Origin: Methanosarcina sp.
GTDB taxonomy: Archaea > Halobacteriota > Methanosarcinia > Methanosarcinales > Methanosarcinaceae
Length of the DNA: 6,620 nt
Assembly (NCBI GenBank): GCA_013330315.1
Contig: DUIO01000253.1
Span: 1 to 6,620 of the forward strand
Direction: 5' to 3'
The position numbers were made by a program, and so were the translations under genes. Under the pieces are notes generated by a model that saw only the letters and a program-made list of their open reading frames with translations, was not told the DNA's origin and ran no database searches. The first letter of the stretch is position 1; every line of letters begins with the position of its first letter. Shown here one piece after another: positions 1 to 5,876 of this stretch.

Positions 1-92
1 ATTTTTGCATCCCTCAGTGCAAGTTCAAAGGATGCTAATCTGTCCTTATGGACCCCGGTACCTTTTGTCAAAAATGCTTTTCTAGGGATCAT
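1..92 (-). CDS. pdaD: Pyruvoyl-dependent arginine decarboxylase, N-terminal part (cut by window edge)
   Basis: Only the first 30 codons are in the window, starting at the ATG whose complement is 90-92. They read [20 protein letters not shown] and then [10 protein letters not shown], which I recognise as the conserved N-terminus of archaeal PdaD. The family decarboxylates arginine to agmatine, the first step of archaeal polyamine synthesis. The proenzyme cleaves itself before an internal serine to make the pyruvoyl cofactor; that site lies outside the window and cannot be checked. The start is fixed by the Shine-Dalgarno AAAGGAG (98-104, minus strand) five bases upstream. The gene lies 271 bp downstream of the second HyuA-type gene on the same strand. 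That gap, with a candidate TATA box in it, suggests its own promoter rather than read-through. Identification is from memory of the family. Confidence 0.9.
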   Translation of the reverse strand, partial: MIPRKAFLTKGTGVHKDRLASFELALRDAK

Positions 93-363
93 GTTAACTC
101 CTTTAAGTTTTTATACCTTTACGCCTGCTCTTCGTACATTTGCTGTGCGATTTCCATTGTCTGGGTGACCAATACACACTTAGATAATTAATAGATGATT
201 TAAAACTTTTCTACAGTCTTCAAGTGACCTTTCGAATAGCTGATAAGCTTAAACCAATATTTCATGTTCCAAATGTACAGGAGAGTTATGAACTTTACCC
301 TTTTTCATCATCAATTTTCAATTATGGAAGTCTCTTTACAGGGACTAAACTTCCCGGAAGATT
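93..363. other. Intergenic region between pdaD and the second HyuA-type gene
   Basis: This AT-rich gap is 271 bp long. It contains the pdaD Shine-Dalgarno (98-104), the coding-like stub (119-187) and, on the minus strand, a weak TATA-like TTTTAAAT (198-205). That box would place a pdaD transcript start near 178 and leave a leader of about 85 nt. Just past the stop of the HyuA-type gene is a short inverted repeat (about 350-360, CTTC/GAAG arms) without a T-run, too weak to call a terminator. I see no RNA gene. Confidence 0.4.
119..187 (-). other. Short coding-like stub or leader peptide upstream of pdaD
   Basis: On the minus strand an open stretch lies between stops at 188-190 and 119-121. 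From a TTG at 170-172 it would read LVTQTMEIAQQMYEEQA; an internal ATG (155-157) would give MEIAQQMYEEQA. It ends 26 bases before the pdaD ATG. The composition (Glu/Gln/Ala/Met, helix-forming) looks more protein-like than the surrounding AT-rich DNA, but neither start has a convincing ribosome binding site. It could be a leader peptide, the remnant C-terminus of a deleted gene, or chance. Confidence 0.2.
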
Positions 364-2355
364 TCAGTCCAGCGGTTTACATACACTTTTATAAATTTTT
401 TTATGCTCGGATACTGCTTTTTCATAAACATCCGAATTTGAAATTCCTTCAAAGACAAACCTGGTCTCAAGGGGAATGTCACCTGTGTGGACCATTATAT
501 CTCTCTTTTCTACATTGACCGTCACCTGGTCAGGAGAAAGCCCGGATTCAGCCATATAGTCAAGGACAAGCTTTCTTCCGAATTCCTCCGCGAATTCGAT
601 AGCCTCATTCCTCATTACGAAATGCCTTCTTCCTACAGGCGTATAGACAAAAACCCCTTTTGTCCTGAGGTCATACCTTGACTCGCTGTAAGTAGTACGG
701 ACTGTAATTTCAACGCGTTTTATTCCTTTTCCTACAAGGGCTCCGACAGCATTCCCTACATCGGAGTATTCAGGGACAATCACTTCCGCTTCTATCAGTT
801 TTTTCAGGTCTTCCACATAAGCCCTGACCGGCCCTCCGAGAAGCACGACCGGGATATCAACTTTAAAACGAGAGAAGAAGTTTCCTTCAAGAACTTTTTC
901 GATTTCGTTCCTGTCAACTCCTTCCATCAGAAACGAAATCAGGTCTTTTGCCATGTTTCGGGCAAAAAGCTGCTTTACATTTACACAGAACTCATGCCTG
1001 CCTGTACCTGTAAAGTTTGCCAGCAGCGTAGCTCCCAGGATTGAGGCTTTAGAGTCCCATTCGGTATATTCTCCAAGGACGTGCAGGGCATCTGTCGGAG
1101 TAAAGCCGATAGCCTGCACAAGCCGTTTCTGGACCAGGGAATCCATTACTTTTCTGGGAGGGAGAATGGGTTTGTCCCAATAAATGTCTTTAAGGGAAAG
1201 GGGTTCGTTTTTTATAAGGGCGAGGAGCTCCTCTTCTTCCCTGCTCAGGTTAACGGGTTTTTGCGTTGTCCTTACAAAGAACTTTGTTGCCTGGATATGT
1301 TCATTCAACTTTAGTTTGTCAGGAACCCAGCGTTTTTTCAGGGTATCCATGAATGAAGGGTAGAGAACAGCAGCCCTGCAGAGAGGGATAACCCTGCGCG
1401 GCCCGATATTTATCCTGCTTCCCTGGACCCAGATATGGCTATCTCCCCCCATTGCCGAGGTCTCCATTTTGAGCGCCCTTACCTTTGTCTGCCAGCCTCC
1501 TAAAACTGCCCCGGTTTCACTCAGGTAAGGAAGTCCTTTACGGATCAGGGATACATCAGTACTAGTTCCTCCAACGTCAATGACCGCACATGTCTCATGT
1601 CCTGACAGATAGGAAGCTCCAAGCAGGCTTGCGGCAGGCCCGGAAAATACCGATTCGATGGGCTTTCTCATGGCTTCATGCATGCTGACAACAGACCCAT
1701 CACAGCGGAGCATGGCAATTCTGGGCTCAAGCCCTCTCCTTTCTATCTCGCTAACAACGGTTTTTAGAAAACTTTCGGCTACCGGTAGAAGCTGTGCGTT
1801 GAGATAAGCAGTAACTCCCCTTTCATAGGCTCCCAGAGACTGGGCAAGCTCGTGCCCGCAGATAACAGGAAGGCCTGAAAGTTCCTGTATGAGGGCTTTT
1901 ATGCGCAGTTCATGTTCGGGGTTACGAATGCTAAAATAGGATGAGACTGCAAAAGCCGAGACCCTGTCCTTTAACCTGAGTATGAAACTTTCAACTGCGG
2001 GAAGGTCAAGATTTGCGATTTCATTTCCATAGCTATCATGTCCTCCCTGTACCATTATGCAGTTTTCGATCTCCGAATCCGCAGGGATTTCATAGTCTCC
2101 CACGAGGATCAGTGCGACGGGGTAGCCTGTCTTTTCAAGGATTGTATTGGTTGCAAGGGTTGTGGATACCGAAACCATGGTCACAAGCTTCAGTTTTTCC
2201 TTATCAAGCCCGTCAATTGATTCTGTAATTCCCGCTAGAAGGTCGGGGTATGTTGTAAGTGCCTTGTTTGAACCAATAACCTTCCCATCCGAATTCCGGA
2301 TTAATATGGAGTCAGTATAGGTTCCGCCGGCATCTATGCCAAGACTGTATGCCAT
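364..2355 (-). CDS. HyuA-type hydantoinase/oxoprolinase family ATPase, downstream copy (663 aa)
   Basis: This protein belongs to the hydantoinase A/5-oxoprolinase superfamily, whose members use ATP to open or carboxylate cyclic amides, lactams or ketones, normally with a HyuB partner. Motifs in order: phosphate-binding GIDAGGTYTD (6-15), SVSTTLATNTILE (62-74), GAYERGVTAYLNAQL (175-189), FSGPAAS (237-243), second phosphate loop DVGGTSTD (260-267), METSAMGGDSHIWV (297-310), GFTPTDALHVLG (417-428), IPVVLLGGPV (501-510) and GNAVGA (534-539). It is cytoplasmic, with no signal peptide or membrane segment. The ATG is supported by AAAGGAAG at 2363-2370, seven bases upstream. Compared with its paralogue it carries about 20 extra C-terminal residues ending VCKPLD. 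Its length is slightly below my recollection of typical HyuA proteins (about 690 aa). The substrate is unknown: family membership is firm, enzymatic activity is inference, and no HyuB gene is visible. Confidence 0.88.
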   Translation of the reverse strand: MAYSLGIDAGGTYTDSILIRNSDGKVIGSNKALTTYPDLLAGITESIDGLDKEKLKLVTMVSVSTTLATNTILEKTGYPVALILVGDYEIPADSEIENCIMVQGGHDSYGNEIANLDLPAVESFILRLKDRVSAFAVSSYFSIRNPEHELRIKALIQELSGLPVICGHELAQSLGAYERGVTAYLNAQLLPVAESFLKTVVSEIERRGLEPRIAMLRCDGSVVSMHEAMRKPIESVFSGPAASLLGASYLSGHETCAVIDVGGTSTDVSLIRKGLPYLSETGAVLGGWQTKVRALKMETSAMGGDSHIWVQGSRINIGPRRVIPLCRAAVLYPSFMDTLKKRWVPDKLKLNEHIQATKFFVRTTQKPVNLSREEEELLALIKNEPLSLKDIYWDKPILPPRKVMDSLVQKRLVQAIGFTPTDALHVLGEYTEWDSKASILGATLLANFTGTGRHEFCVNVKQLFARNMAKDLISFLMEGVDRNEIEKVLEGNFFSRFKVDIPVVLLGGPVRAYVEDLKKLIEAEVIVPEYSDVGNAVGALVGKGIKRVEITVRTTYSESRYDLRTKGVFVYTPVGRRHFVMRNEAIEFAEEFGRKLVLDYMAESGLSPDQVTVNVEKRDIMVHTGDIPLETRFVFEGISNSDVYEKAVSEHKKIYKSVCKPLD

Positions 2356-2420
2356 TTTTAAACTTCCTTTTTATTTCAAAATTTTTGGAACACTCGTAAA
2401 TTGCCATTTAAGTCTCAATT

Positions 2421-2472
<52 letters not shown>

Positions 2473-2528
2473 CTCGTAAGTTTTTAGTAACCAGTAATAA
2501 CTGCCTGATATTATTTGCGCTACTGAGT

Positions 2529-2557
2529 AAAAATAAATATTCCGGATGCGTCCGGAA
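2529..2557 (-). terminator. Hairpin and T-rich tract ending the upstream HyuA-type gene
   Basis: A perfect 7-bp inverted repeat, TTCCGGA-TGCG-TCCGGAA (2540-2557), starts one base after the TGA stop of the upstream HyuA-type gene. On the minus strand it is followed by TATTTATTTTT (2539-2529). A hairpin followed by a T-rich tract is the expected form of an intrinsic-type terminator. Its presence argues that the two HyuA-type genes are not simply co-transcribed. Confidence 0.6.
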
Positions 2558-2558
2558 C

Positions 2559-4481
2559 TCAGACCTTAGGCATCCCTATCCCAACAAATATAAGTTTTGT
2601 TTCTACGGGTATTGTGCCTGCTTCACTCAGGGAAATGTCCTTTTTGCTCATCTCTATCTGGACCTGCCCTTTGTCAAGCCCTGCTTCGGCCATGTACTCC
2701 ATTACAAGCTTTCTTCCGAGGGATTCTGCATATTCCAGGGCTTCAGGATAGTTCCCGAAAGCCTCCCTGCCCTTAGGAGAAAAGAGAAGGACCAACCTTT
2801 TCCTGTCTTTTGAGTAGGTACTTTTGATAAGGATTTCAATCCTTTTTATGCCCTTTCCGACAACAGCCCCTACGGCATTCCCGACTTCCGAATATCTGGG
2901 AACTATGATATCTGCATCAAGGATCTGTTTTAATTCCTCAGTATACGCAATTACAGGGCCTCCTATCAGCACGACGGGAATTTTCATCCTGAACTGTGTG
3001 AACCTGTCAGAAAGGATAATTTTTTCAATCTCCTGAGATGGGACATCTTTTAAGACAAAAGACATCAGGTTCAATGCCATGTTCTTTGCAACTTCTTTTT
3101 TAATACGCCTGCAAAGTTCAATGTGGTCTTTTTGAGTGTAGCGTTCAAGAAGTTTTGCCCCGGCAATGGAAGCTTCCGTATTCCATCCACGGTAGTCCCC
3201 CAGTACATGAAGGGCGTCAGTAGGGGTAAAGCCGATTGCCTGGATTAGACGTTTTCTTATAAGGGAATCCAGAAGTCCTGGAGACAGGGTTTTTTGGGTT
3301 TCCCAGAAGATATCGTTAAGGGAAGTAGGGGTATCCCCTATCCTGTTAAACAGCTCCTGTTCGTAATTTCCAAGGTTTGAAGCCTCTTTGCCTGTTTTTA
3401 TGAAGAACTTTGTGGGCTGTATGTTCTCTTCAAGGTGCATTGTCCCCGGGATTCTCCCTTTTTTAAGGGTTTCGAGGAAGCCTGGATATTTGACAGCAGC
3501 AACACAGAGAGGAATGACCCTGCGTGGACCTATATTGATTTTCATATTTTTTACCCAGATATGGCTGTCCCCTCCCATTGCCGAAGTCTCCATCCGAATG
3601 GCTTTTACTTTGGTCTGCCAGCCTCCCACCACAGCCCCTTCCGGGCAGAGTTCGGGAAGCCCGTTTTCTAGCATGGAGACATCAGTGCTCGTCCCGCCCA
3701 CATCTATGACTGCGCAGGTGTCAAGCCCTGAAAGGTGGGATGCACCTATAAGGCTTGCAGCAGGGCCTGAAAAGATCGATTCTATGGGCTTTTCGAGGGC
3801 TTCGTTGATTCCAACTACGGAGCCGTCACACTTGAGCATGAGCAGCCTGGCATTCATTCCTCTGCGTTTTATTTCTTCCCTGATCGAAAGGATAAACTGA
3901 CTTGCAATAGGAATAAGCTGAGCGTTTAAGTAGGCGGTAACCCCTCTTTCATAAGCCCCCAGGTCAAGGGAAAGCTCATGCCCGCAGACAACGGGAAAAC
4001 CTGTAAGTTCCTGAATGCGGGTTTTAATTGCAAGTTCGTGGGCAGGGTTACGTATACTGAAGTATGAAGAGACCGCAAAAGCTGAAACTCTGTCTTTTAC
4101 TTTCCTCACAAAGTCCTCAACTGCTTCCATATCAAGGGAAACCAGTTCAGCTCCGTGATGGTCATGCCCTCCTTTTACCACAGTATAGAACTCAGCCTGC
4201 ATCCTTTCCGGGATCTCGTAATCTCCTACAAGGATCAAACCCACAGGGTAACCATTTTTTTCAAGAATTGTGTTTGTAGCAAGAGTCGTTGAAACTGATA
4301 CCATTTTTACGTCTTTTAAATACTGCTCGTCCAGCCCGTCAATGGAGTTTTTAATTCCTTCAAGCAGGTCCGGATAGGTAGTACGAGCTTTGTTCGAGTC
4401 CATCACCTTGCCATCGGAATCCCGGATGATGATCGAATCAGTGTACGTTCCTCCTGCATCAATGCCCATGCTGTACTGCAT
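2559..4481 (-). CDS. HyuA-type hydantoinase/oxoprolinase family ATPase, upstream copy (640 aa)
   Basis: This is a tandem paralogue of the gene at 364-2355. Residue numbers match without gaps to about 560; by hand count 175 of the first 250 residues are identical. Shared motifs: GIDAGGTYTD (6-15), STTLATNTILE (64-74), GAYERGVTAYLNAQL (175-189), FSGPAASLIGA (237-247), DVGGTSTDVS (260-269), ETSAMGGDSHIWV (298-310), GFTPTDALHVLG (417-428), IPVVLIGGPV (501-510) and GNAVGA (534-539). Both phosphate loops are intact, so it should bind ATP; there is no sign of decay. The main differences are residues 91-100, 360-400 and the end, where this copy stops about 20 residues earlier. The start is supported by AGGAGA (4489-4494), seven bases upstream. 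It probably has its own promoter (TATA near 4588) and a terminator right after the stop. Known family chemistry is ATP-dependent lactam or hydantoin hydrolysis or related carboxylation; the substrate here is unknown. Confidence 0.88.
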   Translation of the reverse strand: MQYSMGIDAGGTYTDSIIIRDSDGKVMDSNKARTTYPDLLEGIKNSIDGLDEQYLKDVKMVSVSTTLATNTILEKNGYPVGLILVGDYEIPERMQAEFYTVVKGGHDHHGAELVSLDMEAVEDFVRKVKDRVSAFAVSSYFSIRNPAHELAIKTRIQELTGFPVVCGHELSLDLGAYERGVTAYLNAQLIPIASQFILSIREEIKRRGMNARLLMLKCDGSVVGINEALEKPIESIFSGPAASLIGASHLSGLDTCAVIDVGGTSTDVSMLENGLPELCPEGAVVGGWQTKVKAIRMETSAMGGDSHIWVKNMKINIGPRRVIPLCVAAVKYPGFLETLKKGRIPGTMHLEENIQPTKFFIKTGKEASNLGNYEQELFNRIGDTPTSLNDIFWETQKTLSPGLLDSLIRKRLIQAIGFTPTDALHVLGDYRGWNTEASIAGAKLLERYTQKDHIELCRRIKKEVAKNMALNLMSFVLKDVPSQEIEKIILSDRFTQFRMKIPVVLIGGPVIAYTEELKQILDADIIVPRYSEVGNAVGAVVGKGIKRIEILIKSTYSKDRKRLVLLFSPKGREAFGNYPEALEYAESLGRKLVMEYMAEAGLDKGQVQIEMSKKDISLSEAGTIPVETKLIFVGIGMPKV

Positions 4482-4587
4482 TTGAGTGTCTCCTGTTGGT
4501 TATTCGTTATTTTACATTTCCTTTATGAATGGGGTTCTTGAGATATTCATAGAATTAAATTTTGCCGGATATAAATAAAGCCTAAAA

Positions 4588-4595
4588 ATATATAA
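4588..4595 (-). promoter_or_regulatory. Candidate TATA box for the upstream HyuA-type gene
   Basis: The minus strand reads TTATATAT here, followed by a T-run, about 107 bp upstream of the start codon. Initiation about 25 bases downstream would give a leader of roughly 80 nt. A second AT-rich element, TTTATTTATAT (minus strand, about 4569-4579), is an alternative box. Immediately upstream on the same strand are the A-tract tandem repeats at 4611-4660. Confidence 0.45.
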
Positions 4596-4610
4596 TCATT
4601 AGTTGGTACT

Positions 4611-4660
4611 TTCTTTTTTTTGGAACTATTCTTTTTTGGAATTATTCTTTTTTGGAACTA
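4611..4660. repeat. Three tandem 16-18 bp A-tract repeats upstream of a HyuA-type promoter
   Basis: The plus strand carries three adjacent copies of TTC-T(6 or 8)-GGAA(C/T)TA: 4611-4628 (18 bp), 4629-4644 (16 bp) and 4645-4660 (16 bp), followed by a decayed fourth start (TTCTTCTCC...). Read on the minus strand each unit is TARTTCCAAAAAAGAA, ending about 15 bp before the candidate TATA box. The position suits a regulator-binding array or a bent-DNA element. A related TTTTTGGAAC occurs at 2382-2391 in the leader of the other HyuA-type gene. Confidence 0.85.
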
Positions 4661-4768
4661 TTCTTCTCCTGGTTCTGAAATAAGGGAATTCGGATTTTTC
4701 TCAGGGATTTTTAAACAGATAAATATCAACTTACTTTTCAATTCAAAGTCATTATTTAAAGCCCAAGA

Positions 4769-4790
4769 TTTATATAATTGGTTATATTAA
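4769..4790 (+). promoter_or_regulatory. TATA box within an inverted repeat, toxin-antitoxin promoter/operator
   Basis: An exact TTTATATA (4769-4776) faces the small operon. It overlaps an inverted repeat, ATATAA-TTGG-TTATAT (4772-4787), which extends imperfectly to 4769-4790. Expected initiation is near 4798, giving a leader of about 100 nt. Type II toxin-antitoxin operons are typically repressed by the antitoxin or complex binding palindromes over the promoter, so this is a natural operator candidate. Such an AT-only palindrome can also arise by chance. Confidence 0.55.
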
Positions 4791-4866
4791 ATTCTCTTTT
4801 AAGCATCTGGAAACTCCGGGGACATTTTTTGGGTTTGAAGAGTTTTTTGAAGCTCATAAATCGATC

Positions 4867-4899
4867 AGGGAATAGGTATGAAATGAGGAACAGGTATGA
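4867..4899 (+). promoter_or_regulatory. Duplicated Shine-Dalgarno/start module with a two-codon upstream ORF
   Basis: The 15-base segments 4867-4881 and 4885-4899 match at 12 positions, each with a G-rich ribosome-binding element followed by AGGTATGA. The first copy opens ATG AAA TGA (4878-4886), a two-codon ORF. Its stop codon overlaps the GAGG (4885-4888) that serves the real antitoxin start at 4896. Ribosomes loading at the first site would terminate on the second ribosome binding site, which could modulate antitoxin translation. Confidence 0.45.
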
Positions 4900-5084
4900 C
4901 ATTCGCAGATATTTTTTCTCAGCTAAAAGAGCTTGAAAAGAAATTTAATGAAATCAGCTACCCGTCTGAGACAACTTTTCAATCTTCATTCTCCTCAAAA
5001 GTCAGGAAAACAGAACAGGACTGCTTAGAGCACCGGCTGCCTGCGTTTGAAGTCAATAAATTTTTCCAAAAGGTAGAAAAATGA
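4896..5084 (+). CDS. Putative antitoxin of a RelE-like toxin-antitoxin pair (62 aa)
   Basis: I do not recognise the sequence itself; the call rests on position and size. It is a 62-residue, charged, probably helical protein with a coiled-coil-like N-terminus (LKELEKKF, residues 10-17), directly upstream of a RelE/ParE-like toxin and overlapping it by ATGA (5081-5084). Known antitoxins of this class bind and block the toxin and usually repress the operon. I see no obvious ribbon-helix-helix, AbrB or helix-turn-helix motif, so DNA binding is unproven. The start is set by GAGG at 4885-4888, seven bases upstream; an in-frame stop at 4884-4886 excludes a longer form. The promoter at 4769 carries a palindrome suited to autoregulation. 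Confidence 0.65.
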   Translation: MTFADIFSQLKELEKKFNEISYPSETTFQSSFSSKVRKTEQDCLEHRLPAFEVNKFFQKVEK

Positions 5085-5362
5085 CGTATAAATTGGCAGC
5101 TCACCCTTCAGTACACAGGAATTTGAAAAAGTTATACCTCTTTGACAGACCTGACTATGATTATATAAAAAAACACCTCAGCCTCCTTGCTTACAGACCT
5201 GAATTGGGGTATCCCCTTGAAGCTGAGTTCAAGGGAAAATGGAGAATTCATATAGGACCTTTCGTGCTGATCTACGTTTTTGATAGCGACAGCAATATAC
5301 TTACCCTTCTAATTCTCGAACACTATACCCGGGCATATAATACGGATATCGCTTACGCCTGA
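5081..5362 (+). CDS. RelE/ParE-superfamily toxin (93 aa)
   Basis: The length and C-terminal half fit the RelE/ParE fold: KGKWRIHIGPFVLIYVFD (residues 51-68) matches the family pattern of a basic strand, an IG turn and an IY strand. It is followed by a hydrophobic strand LTLLILEH (74-81) and a terminal RAY (84-86). RelE proteins cut mRNA on the ribosome and ParE relatives inhibit gyrase; which applies cannot be told here. Basic residues that could act in RNA cleavage are K51, K53, R55 and R84. The usual arginine in the G-x-x-R-x-I-Y turn is replaced by valine (GPFVLIY) and the usual C-terminal HR is HYTR, so catalysis is uncertain. The ATG overlaps the antitoxin stop by four bases and is preceded by AAGGT (5070-5074), indicating coupled translation. 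Confidence 0.8.
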   Translation: MTYKLAAHPSVHRNLKKLYLFDRPDYDYIKKHLSLLAYRPELGYPLEAEFKGKWRIHIGPFVLIYVFDSDSNILTLLILEHYTRAYNTDIAYA

Positions 5363-5411
5363 ATAGACCTCAGCTTGCTTCTCTAAATTGATATATTTCC
5401 GGAATTCTCAT

Positions 5412-5431
5412 TAATAATTCATTAATTATTA
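5412..5431 (+). other. AT-only inverted repeat downstream of the toxin gene
   Basis: TAATAATT-CATT-AATTATTA forms an 8-bp stem made only of A-T pairs, 50 bp past the toxin stop. A run of seven T (5450-5456) follows a little later. It may contribute to transcript ending, but the hairpin at 5485-5511 is stronger and better placed before T-runs. Confidence 0.3.
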
Positions 5432-5484
5432 TAACTCCCTGAATCAGTCTTTTTTTATCAAGGGATTTTATCGGCTTGTTTGGT

Positions 5485-5530
5485 ATAATTACCTGTACGC
5501 AGGATAATTATCTATTTTTATATATTTTTT
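5485..5530 (+). terminator. Strong hairpin plus T-runs, probable toxin-antitoxin operon terminator
   Basis: Arms 5485-5495 (ATAATTACCTG) and 5500-5511 pair over 11 bp with one bulged A (5504) and a TACG tetraloop. T-rich sequence follows: five T at 5515-5519 and six T at 5525-5530. The element lies 123 bp past the toxin stop and would end that transcript. It also abuts the TATA box at 5517-5524, so terminator and next promoter are fused in a few tens of bases. Confidence 0.5.
5517..5524 (+). promoter_or_regulatory. TATA box for the small membrane-peptide gene
   Basis: This is an exact TTTATATA on the plus strand. Initiation about 25 bases on (near 5548) would give a leader of about 75 nt to the TTG at 5622. 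A second, weaker box, TTTTTTATACC (5547-5557), would give a leader of about 45 nt. Confidence 0.45.
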
Positions 5531-5621
5531 CCAGGATGGATGAAAGTTTTTTATACCGAGAATTGCATATTATAAGGTAGTGGGAAAAAATTTGGTCAAG
5601 TGGGTAAAAAAGGAGGATTAT

Positions 5622-5699
5622 TTGCAAAAATTGTTTTTCATGATCGAGTTCATCAGCCTGTTTATGGTATTTGTGCTTGCAATTTCTATAGTCCAGTAA
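5622..5699 (+). CDS. Probable small single-span membrane peptide (25 aa, TTG start)
   Basis: A full AGGAGG (5611-5616), the strongest ribosome binding site in the window, lies five bases before a TTG that opens a 25-codon frame. The peptide begins MQKLFFMIEF and continues as an almost unbroken hydrophobic helix to AISIVQ, with one Glu at residue 9, so it should be a single transmembrane segment. The frame is also open upstream: a GTG at 5580 would add 14 residues (including KWVKKEDY), giving a basic amphipathic head before the membrane helix. The ribosome binding site favours the short form, the residue pattern the long one. A TATA box at 5517 supports transcription. I recognise no family; function is unknown. 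A peptide of this size can be a small toxin, a subunit stabiliser or chance. Confidence 0.4.
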   Translation: MQKLFFMIEFISLFMVFVLAISIVQ

Positions 5700-5876
5700 T
5701 TTCAGTATTTTATCTATCCCGTAACTTATCCAGTAACTTATTTCAGTATTTTATCTATGCAGTAAATTATTCAGCGGTTTATTCGTCCAGTAATTTACCA
5801 GAGATTTATCCGCCCAATAATTTAGCAGTGATTTTTCGCTGGTAGTTTCTGGTAGCTCACCGGTGGTTTCTGGTAA
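5693..5876. repeat. Degenerate tandem repeat tract (unit about 26 bp, CCAGTAATTTA core)
   Basis: Diverged units beginning CCAGTAATTT recur through this stretch, for example near 5693, 5730, 5758, 5787 and 5812, then shift to GTTTCTGGTA units (5845-5854 and 5866-5875). An exact 18-bp repeat, TTTCAGTATTTTATCTAT, occurs at 5700-5717 and 5741-5758. Spacings are mixed (about 21, 26, 29 and 41 bp), not multiples of three, which argues against protein repeats. The tract begins at the stop of the small peptide gene. It is not a CRISPR array: units are degenerate and there are no unique spacers of constant length. Confidence 0.6.

Larger units (their letters stand above)
4482..4895. other. Divergent intergenic region between the HyuA-type gene and the toxin-antitoxin operon
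   Basis: This 414-bp region serves genes on both sides. The left end holds the leader, ribosome binding site, TATA box and tandem A-tract repeats of the minus-strand HyuA-type gene. The right end holds the TATA box, inverted repeat and duplicated start module of the plus-strand toxin-antitoxin operon. I see no gene or structured RNA in the stretch 4661-4768, which is AT-rich and unremarkable. Confidence 0.6.

Noticed and set aside
106..116. TATAAAAA-like sequence on the minus strand just before pdaD
   Set aside because: It is only about 20 bases from the start codon and the gene has a proper Shine-Dalgarno, so a leaderless transcript from this box is unlikely.
200..265. 21-codon minus-strand ORF beginning MKYWFKLISY
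   Set aside because: Weak ribosome binding site, very short, AT-rich spacer composition and no similarity that I recognise.
264..518. Plus-strand ORF with an internal ATG at 288 preceded by CAGGAGAG
   Set aside because: The ribosome-binding match is good, but two thirds of the frame is antisense to the 3' end of the HyuA-type gene, the peptide resembles no family I know and it ends in uncharacteristic sequence; most likely chance.
3388..3900. 170-aa plus-strand ORF opposite the upstream HyuA-type gene
   Set aside because: It is antisense to a strongly conserved coding region, has no promoter or ribosome binding site, and its proline/serine-rich composition is what complementary reading of such a gene gives.
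5536..5580. 14-codon ORF (ATG at 5536) whose stop touches the GTG at 5580
   Set aside because: The best TATA box would start transcription downstream of this ATG, and the only ribosome-binding-like bases are directly adjacent to the start.
5600..5845. 81-aa plus-strand ORF with GTG start running into the repeat tract
   Set aside because: No ribosome binding site precedes the GTG; the AGGAGG lies inside the frame and fits the other reading frame (TTG at 5622). Most of it is translated degenerate repeat whose units do not keep the frame.
5693..5876. Possible CRISPR array
   Set aside because: Repeat copies are strongly diverged, spacing is irregular and short, and there are no unique spacers of uniform length or cas genes.
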